A DNA stretch of 64,000 nt from Propioniciclava flava (GTDB taxonomy: Bacteria > Actinomycetota > Actinomycetes > Propionibacteriales > Propionibacteriaceae). The position numbers and the translations under genes are program-made. The notes under the pieces were generated by a model, which worked only from the letters and a program-made list of their open reading frames with translations, was not told the origin of the DNA and did no database searches. Below are positions 1-7,959 of the stretch, in pieces. Within the stretch, counting starts at the first letter, position 1, and each line of letters opens with the position of its first letter. The stretch is from NCBI RefSeq assembly GCF_004126535.1, contig NZ_PPCV01000001.1:1-64000 (forward strand), given 5' to 3'.

Positions 1-865
1 GAGAGTGAACATGCGCCCCCAAGGCTGGTTGAATGGCCCGGGAAACGGTGGACCACGCCTCCCGAACCGGTACACGCTACCGACAGGGGTAGACCCAACC
101 ACGACAAACCAGCCCCCCAGCCCCAGCGGCGTACTTGAAGACGGAAGCCAGTCGCCCACTCCCTTAGTCCAGACGCCTGCTCGAGCACTCCTCTTTCGAT
201 GGTGTCGAGGAGAGGTGCAAGGGCCCGTCAGGATGGGGCCAGTCGAGGGATGTCCGGCGGGCATCCTTCCGGTTGTTCGAGCGGCGTCAAGGGCAGAGCG
301 TCCTGTGGGTCGAGCCTCAGGTCGATGAAGATTGCCGAAACGCGAACCTGTAGAGGGAGACCTCCAGGGGTCGATTGCCAGAGGGCGCCAAGCCTCCTCC
401 CATCATCGGGGTACGTGTGTCACCGATACGATTGCGGTTGACCTCAGCGTTCGAGCGATGGAGATCACCCGGGTGAGAGGGAGAAGATCGCTTCGGTGCC
501 CTCGGGCTCCAAGGTAGCCGTTGGAGCCCTACCTGGGATCAGCTCGCGGAGGCGCATGGATTCTCGAGCTGGGGCAGTCCGAAGCCGGGACTGAGCGTAC
601 AAGGGGACTTTGTGGAGCAGTCTTTCTGGGGGCTCACCTCGAGGGCCTGTCTCGGTGGAGTGGATGGTGAGCAGGCACCGACGCGCGGCCGCTTAGCCTC
701 GGTGGGCGATGCGCCCGTTCGGTACGCCTGCGGGTGGCGTCCCGACTCCCGGCAGCGCTCGTCTACCCCGCGAGGGCTGAACTGCAGGAACCACTGGGTT
801 GGGATCTGTCGCCGTTCGCTGCACCTTCTTTGCCCGACAGGGGGAGATGACGGCAAACTAGGACG
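1..865. other. Long region without a recognisable gene
   Basis: I find no convincing protein-coding gene here. The open frames present have atypical composition, no clear ribosome binding site and no family resemblance. The stretch contains several hairpin-capable segments, for example around 504-529, 541-570 and 575-595, so it may hold a structured RNA or leader upstream of the TPR gene. I recognise no rRNA, tRNA or known ncRNA in it. In other actinobacteria tyrS lies upstream of this gene row, so this may be the tyrS-TPR spacer (inference). Confidence 0.5.
504..529. terminator. Perfect 9-bp hairpin, possible terminator
   Basis: GGGCTCCAA and TTGGAGCCC are exact reverse complements separated by 8 nt. 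No T-run follows, so it may be an RNA structural element rather than an intrinsic terminator. Confidence 0.3.
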
Positions 866-2977
866 GTGAATGAAAAGAACGAGCGTCGGGGACCCTCTGA
901 GCGTGGAGGTTCCGGCGGCGAACGACGGCCGAACCGTGAACAAGGGGCAGGCTCGCGCCGCCCCGGTAGTGACGGGGGACGGAGTCAAGGCGGCTGGCGC
1001 TCGTCCAAGGACGCACAGGGCGGTTCGCGGGTCGGACGCTTCGACGACTCCCGCTCGGCATCCGGCCAACGCGGAGGTGCAGGACCCTCCCGCGGTGAGA
1101 ACAACGAACGTGGGCCTTGGCGCGGCGATCAGAATGATCGGCCTCGTCACGGAGGTGCCCGCCCGGCAGGTCGAGGCACGGGTCCGCGTCGCAACGATGA
1201 TGCGCGCTCTGAGGGCCGGGGCTACAGGAGCGAGCAAGGCCGCGGGAGTGGTGACGGCTCGTGGCAGCGCCGCGACGGGCAGGAACGACGCCCCTACCGC
1301 GGTGAACGCGACGACGATCGACGCCCCCGCTACTCCTCGGCTCGCGACGGTGAGAGCCGCGGCTACCAACGCCGCGACGATGGCTTCCGTCGTGATGATC
1401 GTGGTGGTCAGGGGCGCAGTTTTGATGGGCGTCGTGATGATCGTGGTGGTCAGGGGCGCAGTTTTGATGGGCGTCGTGATGATCGTGGCGGTCGTGGTGG
1501 CGATGGGCGCAGCTTCCAGGGGCGTCGTGATGATCGCGGTGGCCGTGGTGGCGAAGGGCGCAGCTTCGACGGTCGGCGCGATGATCGACGTGACCGCGAC
1601 GGTAACTGGGGCCGCAACCCCGACCGGAACTCGGACACGCGAGGCTCTTATGGCCGTGGCCGCAGCGAGGGCCCTGACGGGTTTGCGCGGCGTGGCGATG
1701 ATGCGCGCGGTGACCGTCGTGGACAGCAGGGCGAATGGCGTCCAGGCCGCGACTCCCAGCGGGCAGGGCGAACCGATGACGCAAGCCGCCCCTACCGTGG
1801 CAACCGAGAAGGTGGCCGCGAGGGATATCGTCCCCGTCAAGACGCCGCCGGCGACACTCGACAGGGCCGAGGTTTCGGGGAGCGAAGCGACCGTGGGCCG
1901 CGACGCGATCAACGTGACTCCCGAGGTCCCGCGCGTCGGGATGACCGGCGGAGTTCCTCCCGCGACACGCAGGGAGGCGCTGCTCGCGGTCCCCGTGATC
2001 AACGGCGCGACGACGACCGGGAGCCGTATGTGCCGCGTCCGGGGCTGGCGCGCAAGCCCGACGAACCTGACACTCCTCAAGACATGGACCTCCGGGACCT
2101 GCCGCGAGGCGTCCGTGCTGAACTGCGGGGCCTCAGCCCTGAGATCGCGCAGATCGTCGGCGCGCACCTCCTCAAGGCGGGCGAACTCATCGACAGCGAT
2201 CCTCAACTGGCCTATGCACACGCGGAAGCCGCTCGTCGACGCGCTGCGCGCCTCTCGGTGACGCGCGAAGCGACCGCCGAGGCCGCGTATGCGGCAGGGG
2301 AATATCAGGTTGCGTTGGCCGAGTTGCGCGCTTTGCGTCGCATGAACGGTGGCAACGAGTTCCTGGCCGTCATGGCCGACTGCGAGCGTGCCTTGGGGCA
2401 TCCCGACAAGGCGCTCAAACTCATCAAGGAGGGACTCGCCGCGCAACCGGAGTTCCGCCAGCGCGTCGAACTCCGCCTCGTTGAGGCCGGGGCACGGCTG
2501 GACCTTGGGCAAGAAGCGGAAGCGCTACGCCTCCTGAAGCATGAAATCGAGGCCTCTGCAGGCAAGGGATCACGGGGAGCCCGCGCCACCTTGCGCTACG
2601 GCTATGCGGATCTGCTGGAGCACACCGGAGACGCGGACGGCGCCGAGCGCTGGTTCAGCGCCGCCGCAGCCCTGGACGAGGAAGGGATCACGGACGCCGC
2701 CGACCGCGTCTCCAAGCTCCAAGGACTGGTCCTGGACGTCGACGAAGAGGCGTTGCTGGGTGAGGACTCCGAGCCGTTGGGGATGGACGAGGAAGAACAG
2801 TCCTCCACGGACCCCGAGGGCGAGCCCGACGAGCTTGAGGAGGACATCCCCACGCGTGAGGTGGAGGCAGCTCTCGAGGACGCCGCCGATGTCCAAGCCC
2901 TGGCCGACGCCGACGATGAGGATCCTCTCGATCCTCAGGAGGCGAGCGACGGAGCCGAGGAAGAACACCACGCGTGA
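866..2977 (+). CDS. TPR-type protein with long Arg/Gly/Asp-rich N-terminal region
   Basis: The 703-residue protein has three parts. Residues 1 to about 400 are a low-complexity, disordered-looking region rich in R, G, D and S with RDDRGG-type repeats. Residues about 405-610 are an Ala/Leu-rich helical core resembling tetratricopeptide repeats. Residues about 630-703 form an acidic tail. Position next to the HAD phosphatase, tlyA, nadK and recN matches the conserved TPR protein (Rv1691-like) of actinobacteria. The GTG start at 866 keeps the frame that runs without a stop into the 4-nt overlap with the next gene. The RG-rich part is reminiscent of RNA-binding RGG regions, but the molecular role is unknown. 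Confidence 0.75.
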   Translation: MNEKNERRGPSERGGSGGERRPNREQGAGSRRPGSDGGRSQGGWRSSKDAQGGSRVGRFDDSRSASGQRGGAGPSRGENNERGPWRGDQNDRPRHGGARPAGRGTGPRRNDDARSEGRGYRSEQGRGSGDGSWQRRDGQERRPYRGERDDDRRPRYSSARDGESRGYQRRDDGFRRDDRGGQGRSFDGRRDDRGGQGRSFDGRRDDRGGRGGDGRSFQGRRDDRGGRGGEGRSFDGRRDDRRDRDGNWGRNPDRNSDTRGSYGRGRSEGPDGFARRGDDARGDRRGQQGEWRPGRDSQRAGRTDDASRPYRGNREGGREGYRPRQDAAGDTRQGRGFGERSDRGPRRDQRDSRGPARRDDRRSSSRDTQGGAARGPRDQRRDDDREPYVPRPGLARKPDEPDTPQDMDLRDLPRGVRAELRGLSPEIAQIVGAHLLKAGELIDSDPQLAYAHAEAARRRAARLSVTREATAEAAYAAGEYQVALAELRALRRMNGGNEFLAVMADCERALGHPDKALKLIKEGLAAQPEFRQRVELRLVEAGARLDLGQEAEALRLLKHEIEASAGKGSRGARATLRYGYADLLEHTGDADGAERWFSAAAALDEEGITDAADRVSKLQGLVLDVDEEALLGEDSEPLGMDEEEQSSTDPEGEPDELEEDIPTREVEAALEDAADVQALADADDEDPLDPQEASDGAEEEHHA
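1391..1576 (+). repeat. In-frame tandem repeats inside the TPR gene (two 42-nt and two 51-nt units)
   Basis: Two identical 42-nt units (1391-1432 and 1433-1474) are followed by two diverged 51-nt units (1475-1525 and 1526-1576). All are multiples of three and encode RDDRGG-x-GRSF-x-GR motifs, so copy-number change would alter protein length without breaking the frame. Confidence 0.85.
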
Positions 2978-3975
2978 GCGCATTCATCGACGACTACGAT
3001 GCCGTCTTCTTCGACCTTGACGGTGTGCTCTACCGCGGCCCGGGGGCCATCCCGGGCGCGGTAGAAGGGGTGGGGCGACTGCATGCGCGAGGGTTACGCA
3101 CCATGTACGTCACCAACAACGCCGCGCGGAGCACCCAGACGGTCGCCGATCACCTGAGCCGGCTCGGCTTTGAAGCACAGGAGCCCGACGTGGTCTCCAG
3201 CGCGCAAGCGATGGGCGCCCTTCTCCAGGAGCGCCTCCCCAACGGCGCGAAGGTCATCGTCTTGGGGACACCCAACTTGGTCGACCAGGTTGAGGCGGCG
3301 GGGCTCGTGCCCGTCGACAGTTTCCGGGACGAACCGGTCGCTGTCGTCCAAGGCTACGACCCGGCGATGAGTTGGCCGCGGCTGGACCAAGGCGCCATCG
3401 CCCTGCAACGCGGAGCTCGCTGGTTCGTGACCAACACCGACTCGACGCGTCCCGAAGCCGATGGCATCGTGCCGGGAGCCGGAACGCAGGTCGACGCCGT
3501 GCGTGCCGCCGTCAGTGACGACCCGGAAGTTATCGTCGGTAAGCCCTACCGCCCCCTCATGGACGCCGCCCTGGCTCGCAGCGGCGCCCAACGCCCCGTG
3601 TTCGTCGGTGACCGTATCGACACCGACATCATGGGGGCTCACGCGGCGGGGCTCGACTCCTTCATGGTGCTCACCGGTGCCAGCGGCGTCGGTGATCTCT
3701 TGAGCGCCCCCGTTCACGGGCGACCGACAGCAATCGGCTGGAACGTGATGTCACTGTTCCACCCGGCCCGCGTCGCGACCGTAGAGGAGGGCGTCACCCG
3801 ATGCGGGAACGCCCACGTTCGCACCGACGACGGTGGCTGCACCGTGGTGGAGGGACCCACCGATAGCGTCGAAGAGCAACTCGATGCGCTTTGGGCGTTG
3901 GCCGTTCATCAATGGAACGGTGGGGGAGAGGTGGGCCCCGAGGTGAGGAGGAGGTTCACACTCCTTCCTGCGTGA
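2974..3975 (+). CDS. HAD-superfamily IIA hydrolase (NagD-like phosphatase)
   Basis: A 333-residue cytoplasmic phosphatase. Motif I is FFDLDGVLYRG (residues about 11-21) with the nucleophile and acid/base Asp pair. Motif II is VTNNAARS (about 45-52), and the C-terminal GDRIDTDIMGA (about 211) carries the Mg-binding acidic residues. The cap insertion between them is typical of subfamily IIA (NagD, p-nitrophenyl phosphatase). The GTG start overlaps the TPR stop by 4 nt, implying translational coupling. Corresponds in position to Rv1692, characterised as a glycerol-3-phosphate phosphatase; that substrate is an inference here. The final roughly 70 residues lie beyond the usual core. Confidence 0.85.
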   Translation: MSAFIDDYDAVFFDLDGVLYRGPGAIPGAVEGVGRLHARGLRTMYVTNNAARSTQTVADHLSRLGFEAQEPDVVSSAQAMGALLQERLPNGAKVIVLGTPNLVDQVEAAGLVPVDSFRDEPVAVVQGYDPAMSWPRLDQGAIALQRGARWFVTNTDSTRPEADGIVPGAGTQVDAVRAAVSDDPEVIVGKPYRPLMDAALARSGAQRPVFVGDRIDTDIMGAHAAGLDSFMVLTGASGVGDLLSAPVHGRPTAIGWNVMSLFHPARVATVEEGVTRCGNAHVRTDDGGCTVVEGPTDSVEEQLDALWALAVHQWNGGGEVGPEVRRRFTLLPA

Positions 3976-4077
3976 CGGCGATCCCGGACGTCAGGCTCGC
4001 TCTGGGAACCGCCGACTGGACACGTCGCCCTGCCGTACAGTGACGGTGACCGTACCGCCGAATCAGGAGTACTCGAC

Positions 4078-4701
4078 ATGACCCACCGCAAGCCGTCGAC
4101 GCTGACCGACCTGGCCCTCGTGGCCGTCTTCGCCGGCCTTATCGCTGCGTTCTCCCTGGCTCCGGCCATTCCCGTCGGGGCGTTGATGGTCCCCATCACC
4201 TTGCAGACGTTGGCGGTGGCACTGACCGCCATGATCTTGGGGCCCTGGCGTGGCTTCGCGGCCACCTGCCTCTACCTCCTCCTCGGTTTCGTTGGCCTGC
4301 CCGTGTTCGCAGGCGGGGCTGCGGGGATCGGTGTCCTCGTCCGCCCCTCGGCCGGGTACCTGCTCGCCTTCCCCATCGCGGCGCTGGTGATCGGATTCCT
4401 GGCTCGGCGGTTCGTGCTGCGCTTTGGCACCGCGGGTCGGCGCTGGGGCCTGTTCGTTGTGGCGGGCTTGGCAGGATCCATCCTCGTCATCCATCCGCTC
4501 GGGATCCTGGGCATGAGCATCAACGGCGCCATGCCACTCCAAGCCGCAGCGGTGCTCGATTTGGCCTACTGGCCCGGCGACGTTATCAAGACCGTGATTG
4601 CTGCGCTCGTTGCCGTCGCTGTCCATCGCGCCTTCCCTGACTTGTTCGCTCCGGTTGCACCGGTTGTCGACAGCGAGCGCACCTCCGCGCACATCGGATG
4701 A
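4078..4701 (+). CDS. bioY: BioY, biotin-binding S component of an ECF transporter
   Basis: A 207-residue membrane protein with about six hydrophobic helices. It shows the BioY pattern: an N-terminal TDLALVAVFAGLIAAF helix, PITLQTLAVALTAMILGP, and LGFVGLPVFAGGAAGIGVL followed by PSAGYLLAFP. Directly downstream and overlapping by 4 nt is the energising ATPase, then the T component, so the three form a complete bioY-bioM-bioN biotin uptake operon. A GGAG ribosome site precedes the ATG. An ACGGT-G-ACCGT dyad lies about 30-40 nt upstream and could be a regulator site, but I cannot assign it. Confidence 0.92.
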   Translation: MTHRKPSTLTDLALVAVFAGLIAAFSLAPAIPVGALMVPITLQTLAVALTAMILGPWRGFAATCLYLLLGFVGLPVFAGGAAGIGVLVRPSAGYLLAFPIAALVIGFLARRFVLRFGTAGRRWGLFVVAGLAGSILVIHPLGILGMSINGAMPLQAAAVLDLAYWPGDVIKTVIAALVAVAVHRAFPDLFAPVAPVVDSERTSAHIG

Positions 4702-5402
4702 TTCGTTTGGTGGACGTCCGCGTCGACGTCCCGGTGCCTGCCCCCACTGGGGGACGGTGGACGAGCAAGACACTGCTGCAGGACGTCACGTGCGAACTCC
4801 CCGAGCGCCGCATTGCGTTCATCGGCGCGAACGGTTCGGGCAAGTCGACACTCCTGCGGCTCCTTAATGGGCTCATGCCCGTCACCGGCGGACGGGTCGA
4901 GGTGGACGGCCTGGATCCAGCCACCAACGGCAAGGCGGTGAGGGCCCACGTGGGCTTCGTGTTCACCGACCCGCTGAGCCAACTGCTCATGCCCACACCC
5001 ATCGAGGACGTCGAGCTCTCACTTCGACGCGTTGTCCCCCAACGCGAGCAACGACGCGCCCGCGCGCTGGAACTGCTCGCCGAGCGTGGCCTCGACAGGG
5101 TCGCCGAGCAGAGCATTTACGACCTGTCGGGGGGCGAACGGCAGTTGGTCGCGTTGACGGCTGTTCTCGCGGTGAACCCGGGAATCCTCGTCGCCGATGA
5201 ACCCACCACCCTGCTCGACTTGGGCAACCGCCTGCGGTTGCGGGCACTCCTCGACGCCCTGCCGCAGCAGGTTGTCGTATCAACCCACGACCTCGACCTA
5301 GCCGCGAGCGCTGACCGAGTCTTGGTGGTAGCGGGCGGCAGAATCGTGGCCGATGGCAGCCCACAAGAATCCATCGTCTTTTACGAGGCCAGCCAGCGAT
5401 GA
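4698..5402 (+). CDS. bioM: BioM, ECF-type biotin transporter ATPase
   Basis: A 234-residue ABC ATPase of the EcfA/CbiO type. Walker A is GANGSGKST (about residue 43), the signature is LSGGERQ (about 143), Walker B is ILVADEP (about 163) and the switch His lies in VVSTHD. It powers biotin import together with BioY and BioN. It overlaps bioY by 4 nt (ATGA) and the next gene by 4 nt, so the three are translationally coupled. Confidence 0.9.
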   Translation: MIRLVDVRVDVPVPAPTGGRWTSKTLLQDVTCELPERRIAFIGANGSGKSTLLRLLNGLMPVTGGRVEVDGLDPATNGKAVRAHVGFVFTDPLSQLLMPTPIEDVELSLRRVVPQREQRRARALELLAERGLDRVAEQSIYDLSGGERQLVALTAVLAVNPGILVADEPTTLLDLGNRLRLRALLDALPQQVVVSTHDLDLAASADRVLVVAGGRIVADGSPQESIVFYEASQR

Positions 5403-6016
5403 ACGCGACGCGCGCTCTCCTAGGCGAGTACGTGCCTGGGACCACATTCTGGCACCGTCTGGGGATGGGGCCGAAGTACCTCTGGTTCGCGCTGCTCCTG
5501 CTTCCTGCGCTGATCGTGCGCGACCCCGCACTCGTCGTGGCGCTGGTCGTCGTGGCAGCTATCCCTTTGTTGAGGCTAGGCGTGCCTGTCCGGTTGTCGA
5601 TCGGCGTCCCCTGGACGCTGGCCGTGCTACTGGTGGTGCTAGCGGGGTATCACGGCTTCACCGGTTCGCTGGCGACGGGGATCACGGTCGTCGGAACCAC
5701 GCTGGTGGCGCTCTACGCCAGCCGTCTCATCCTGTTCACTACCCCTTTGCCCACCCTGGTCGACGCGTTGGTGTCTGCTGCGCGTCCCTTCACGCGGCTG
5801 GGGGCTCGCCCCGAACGATTCGGCCTGGCTGTTGCCATCCTCATTCGTTCCGTGCCCTACGTGGCGGGGGCCTTCGGCGACGTGCGTGCGGCGTCACGAG
5901 CGCGAGGATTGGACCGCAATCTGACCACGGCACTCACTCCCGTCGTGGTGTCTGCCGTGGCCTACGCCCGCCGAACTGGGGATGCCTTGACGGCGCGCGG
6001 CCTGGGTGACGACTAG
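5399..6016 (+). CDS. bioN: BioN, ECF transporter transmembrane (T) component
   Basis: A 205-residue EcfT-family membrane protein with several hydrophobic helices. It has the two coupling-helix Ala-Arg-Gly motifs: SRARGLDR near residue 165 and TARG near residue 198. These contact the ATPase. It is somewhat short for EcfT proteins (often 230-270 residues). Dedicated pairing with bioY and bioM in one operon argues for a biotin-specific rather than shared T component. Confidence 0.88.
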   Translation: MNATRALLGEYVPGTTFWHRLGMGPKYLWFALLLLPALIVRDPALVVALVVVAAIPLLRLGVPVRLSIGVPWTLAVLLVVLAGYHGFTGSLATGITVVGTTLVALYASRLILFTTPLPTLVDALVSAARPFTRLGARPERFGLAVAILIRSVPYVAGAFGDVRAASRARGLDRNLTTALTPVVVSAVAYARRTGDALTARGLGDD

Positions 6017-6025
6017 GCTGCTGGC

Positions 6026-6277
6026 GTGGAGCCTGCACACCTGGACGCGGACAACGCACCCGACATGAACACGCACGGACCAGGGGACGACGGCGGGCCC
6101 GAAGCCGAGGAACAGGTCATCCCTCCGCACACCGGCAACCGCGAGATCGACGAGGCTCTCCAGCGCCTTCAGCTTGGTCAAGACGTCCACACCCACCACG
6201 ACGCGCTCGCCGCGGCCATCGACGCAGTACAACGCGCCCTCAACCCTGGCGAGGCCGGACCTCGCCCCACCCCATGA
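6026..6277 (+). CDS. Small acidic conserved-position protein
   Basis: An 83-residue protein starting at GTG 6026 and overlapping tlyA by 4 nt. The N-terminal half is acidic and low complexity; residues about 40-75 (REIDEALQRLQ and HHDALAAAIDAVQRAL) look helical. Its place just before tlyA matches the small Rv1693-type gene of mycobacteria. The function is not known. Confidence 0.65.
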   Translation: MEPAHLDADNAPDMNTHGPGDDGGPEAEEQVIPPHTGNREIDEALQRLQLGQDVHTHHDALAAAIDAVQRALNPGEAGPRPTP

Positions 6278-7014
6278 GGATCGACGCCGCACTGGTCGCC
6301 CGGGGGCTGGCGCGTTCCCGCGGGCAGGCCCGCGACGTCATCCTCGCCGGGCTTGTCCGGGTGAACGGTGACGTCGTTCGCAAGGCGTCCTTCCCCGTGC
6401 GGGAGACCGACCGCCTGGAGGCGCATCAGGATCCATGGGTGAGCCGGGCCGCACACAAGCTGGTGGGCGCGCTGGACGCTACCGGGCTCAGCGTGGCTGG
6501 AGCCACCGCTGTGGATGCGGGAGCCTCGACGGGAGGCTTCACCCAGGTGCTCCTTGCCAAGGGGGCCCAGCACGTGCACGCCGTGGACGTCGGGCATGGC
6601 CAGCTTTCCCCTCTCATCCGCGACGATGAGCGCGTCACCAACCACGAGGGGCTGAACCTGCGTTCCCTGACCCTGAACGATGTGGGCGGCGTCCCGGTGG
6701 ACATTGTCGTAGCCGATGTGTCGTTCATTTCGCTGCGGCTGCTCGTGGGGCCGCTGCGCGCCGTGGCGCGTCAGGGCGGCGACGCGCTCCTGATGGTCAA
6801 GCCACAGTTCGAAGTCGGACGTGGGGGGCTGGACTCGCGCGGCGTGGTCGCCGACGAACGCCGTGCCCGCGAGACCGTCGACGCCGTGGCGCAAGCGGCC
6901 GAGGCGGCGGGCTGGCGCGAACGGTGGCGCGGAGAGAGTCCCCTGCCCGGCGAGCACGGCAATCACGAGTTCTTCCTGCACCTGGTCGCTGGCCCTCTCG
7001 GCGGGGCGCGTTAG
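6274..7014 (+). CDS. tlyA: TlyA-family rRNA 2'-O-methyltransferase
   Basis: A 246-residue protein. An N-terminal S4 RNA-binding domain (residues about 1-60, RIDAALVARGLARSRGQA) is followed by an FtsJ-like SAM-dependent methyltransferase with motif I VDAGASTGGFTQ. TlyA of mycobacteria methylates 16S C1409 and 23S C1920, which confers capreomycin sensitivity. It lies between the small acidic gene (4-nt overlap) and nadK (9-nt gap) in the standard actinobacterial order. Confidence 0.92.
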   Translation: MRIDAALVARGLARSRGQARDVILAGLVRVNGDVVRKASFPVRETDRLEAHQDPWVSRAAHKLVGALDATGLSVAGATAVDAGASTGGFTQVLLAKGAQHVHAVDVGHGQLSPLIRDDERVTNHEGLNLRSLTLNDVGGVPVDIVVADVSFISLRLLVGPLRAVARQGGDALLMVKPQFEVGRGGLDSRGVVADERRARETVDAVAQAAEAAGWRERWRGESPLPGEHGNHEFFLHLVAGPLGGAR

Positions 7015-7023
7015 GCTGGCGCG

Positions 7024-7959
7024 GTGAGTCCACGACACATCGCCCTGGGCGTGCATGACCAGCGTCCCGAGGCCGTCGATGCTGCCTGCGATTTCATCGA
7101 GCGGCTCCGACCTCACGGTTTCGTGTGCTGGGTGAAGTCGTCCACCTACCCACTGCTGTCGGATCGCATCGGTGATGCGGACGTGCGTCCTTTCCAGGAT
7201 CGCCCCGATCAGGAACCCGAGTTGGTGGTCGTGTTCGGTGGCGATGGGACGATCCTGCGAGCCGCCGAGTGGGCTGTGCCGCTCGGCTACCCGGTCTTGG
7301 GTGTCAACCTGGGGCATGTGGGGTTCCTGGCAGAACTCGAACCTAGCCAAGCGCACTCCCTGGTGGGGCGCGTCGTGAATCGGGACTACCGCGTGGAGGA
7401 GCGACTCTGCCTCGAGGTCACGTTGCGCTCCAGCCGCGACGGGGATGTCATCTGGTCGAGCTTTGCCATCAACGAAGTGTCGCTGGAGAAAGCCGCCCGC
7501 GAGCGCATGATCGAAGTCGTCGTCGACATTGACGGACACCCGCTCTCGCGCTGGGGCACCGACGGCGTCTTGGTGTCCACCCCGACCGGCTCCACGGCCT
7601 ACGCGTTCTCCGCGCAAGGCCCCGTCTTGTGGCCGGACCTGGAAGCGATCCTGGTCGTTCCTTTGCTGGCGCACGCATTGTTCGCTCGCCCGCTCGTCTT
7701 GAGCCCGCGGTCAGTCGTGGACATCACCATGTTGGAGAATCCGCCCACGGGGGGAGTGCTGTGGTGCGATGGACGCCGCAGCGTCTCCGTCGCCCCCTAC
7801 AACCACGTGACGGTGCGCCGGAGCCCCCACACACTCAAACTGGCACGGACCTCCGAGCAGCCGTTCGTGCAACGCCTGGTGCGGAAATTCGATCTTCCCG
7901 TCTACGGCTGGCGCGGCGCGGCCGAGCGCGACCGAGGCACGAGTGGAGACGCGCGCTAA
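7024..7959 (+). CDS. nadK: NAD kinase
   Basis: A 311-residue ATP-NAD kinase that makes NADP. It carries the GGDGT motif (FGGDGTILRAAEW, about residue 71), GHVGFLAE, and the second conserved motif in TPTGSTAYAFSAQGP. The GTG start is 9 nt after tlyA, and its TAA stop shares one base with the recN ATG (TAATG), indicating coupled translation. Confidence 0.95.
   Translation: MSPRHIALGVHDQRPEAVDAACDFIERLRPHGFVCWVKSSTYPLLSDRIGDADVRPFQDRPDQEPELVVVFGGDGTILRAAEWAVPLGYPVLGVNLGHVGFLAELEPSQAHSLVGRVVNRDYRVEERLCLEVTLRSSRDGDVIWSSFAINEVSLEKAARERMIEVVVDIDGHPLSRWGTDGVLVSTPTGSTAYAFSAQGPVLWPDLEAILVVPLLAHALFARPLVLSPRSVVDITMLENPPTGGVLWCDGRRSVSVAPYNHVTVRRSPHTLKLARTSEQPFVQRLVRKFDLPVYGWRGAAERDRGTSGDAR

Noticed and set aside
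539-2512. Long open frame (657 codons) antisense to the TPR gene
   Set aside because: It is a by-product of the GC-rich RGD repeats; it gives Thr/Ala/Val low-complexity protein with no family features, while the + strand has the TPR core and operon overlap.
7629-7958. N-terminal extension of RecN
   Set aside because: It lies within nadK in another frame; the ATG at 7959 gives the canonical RecN start.
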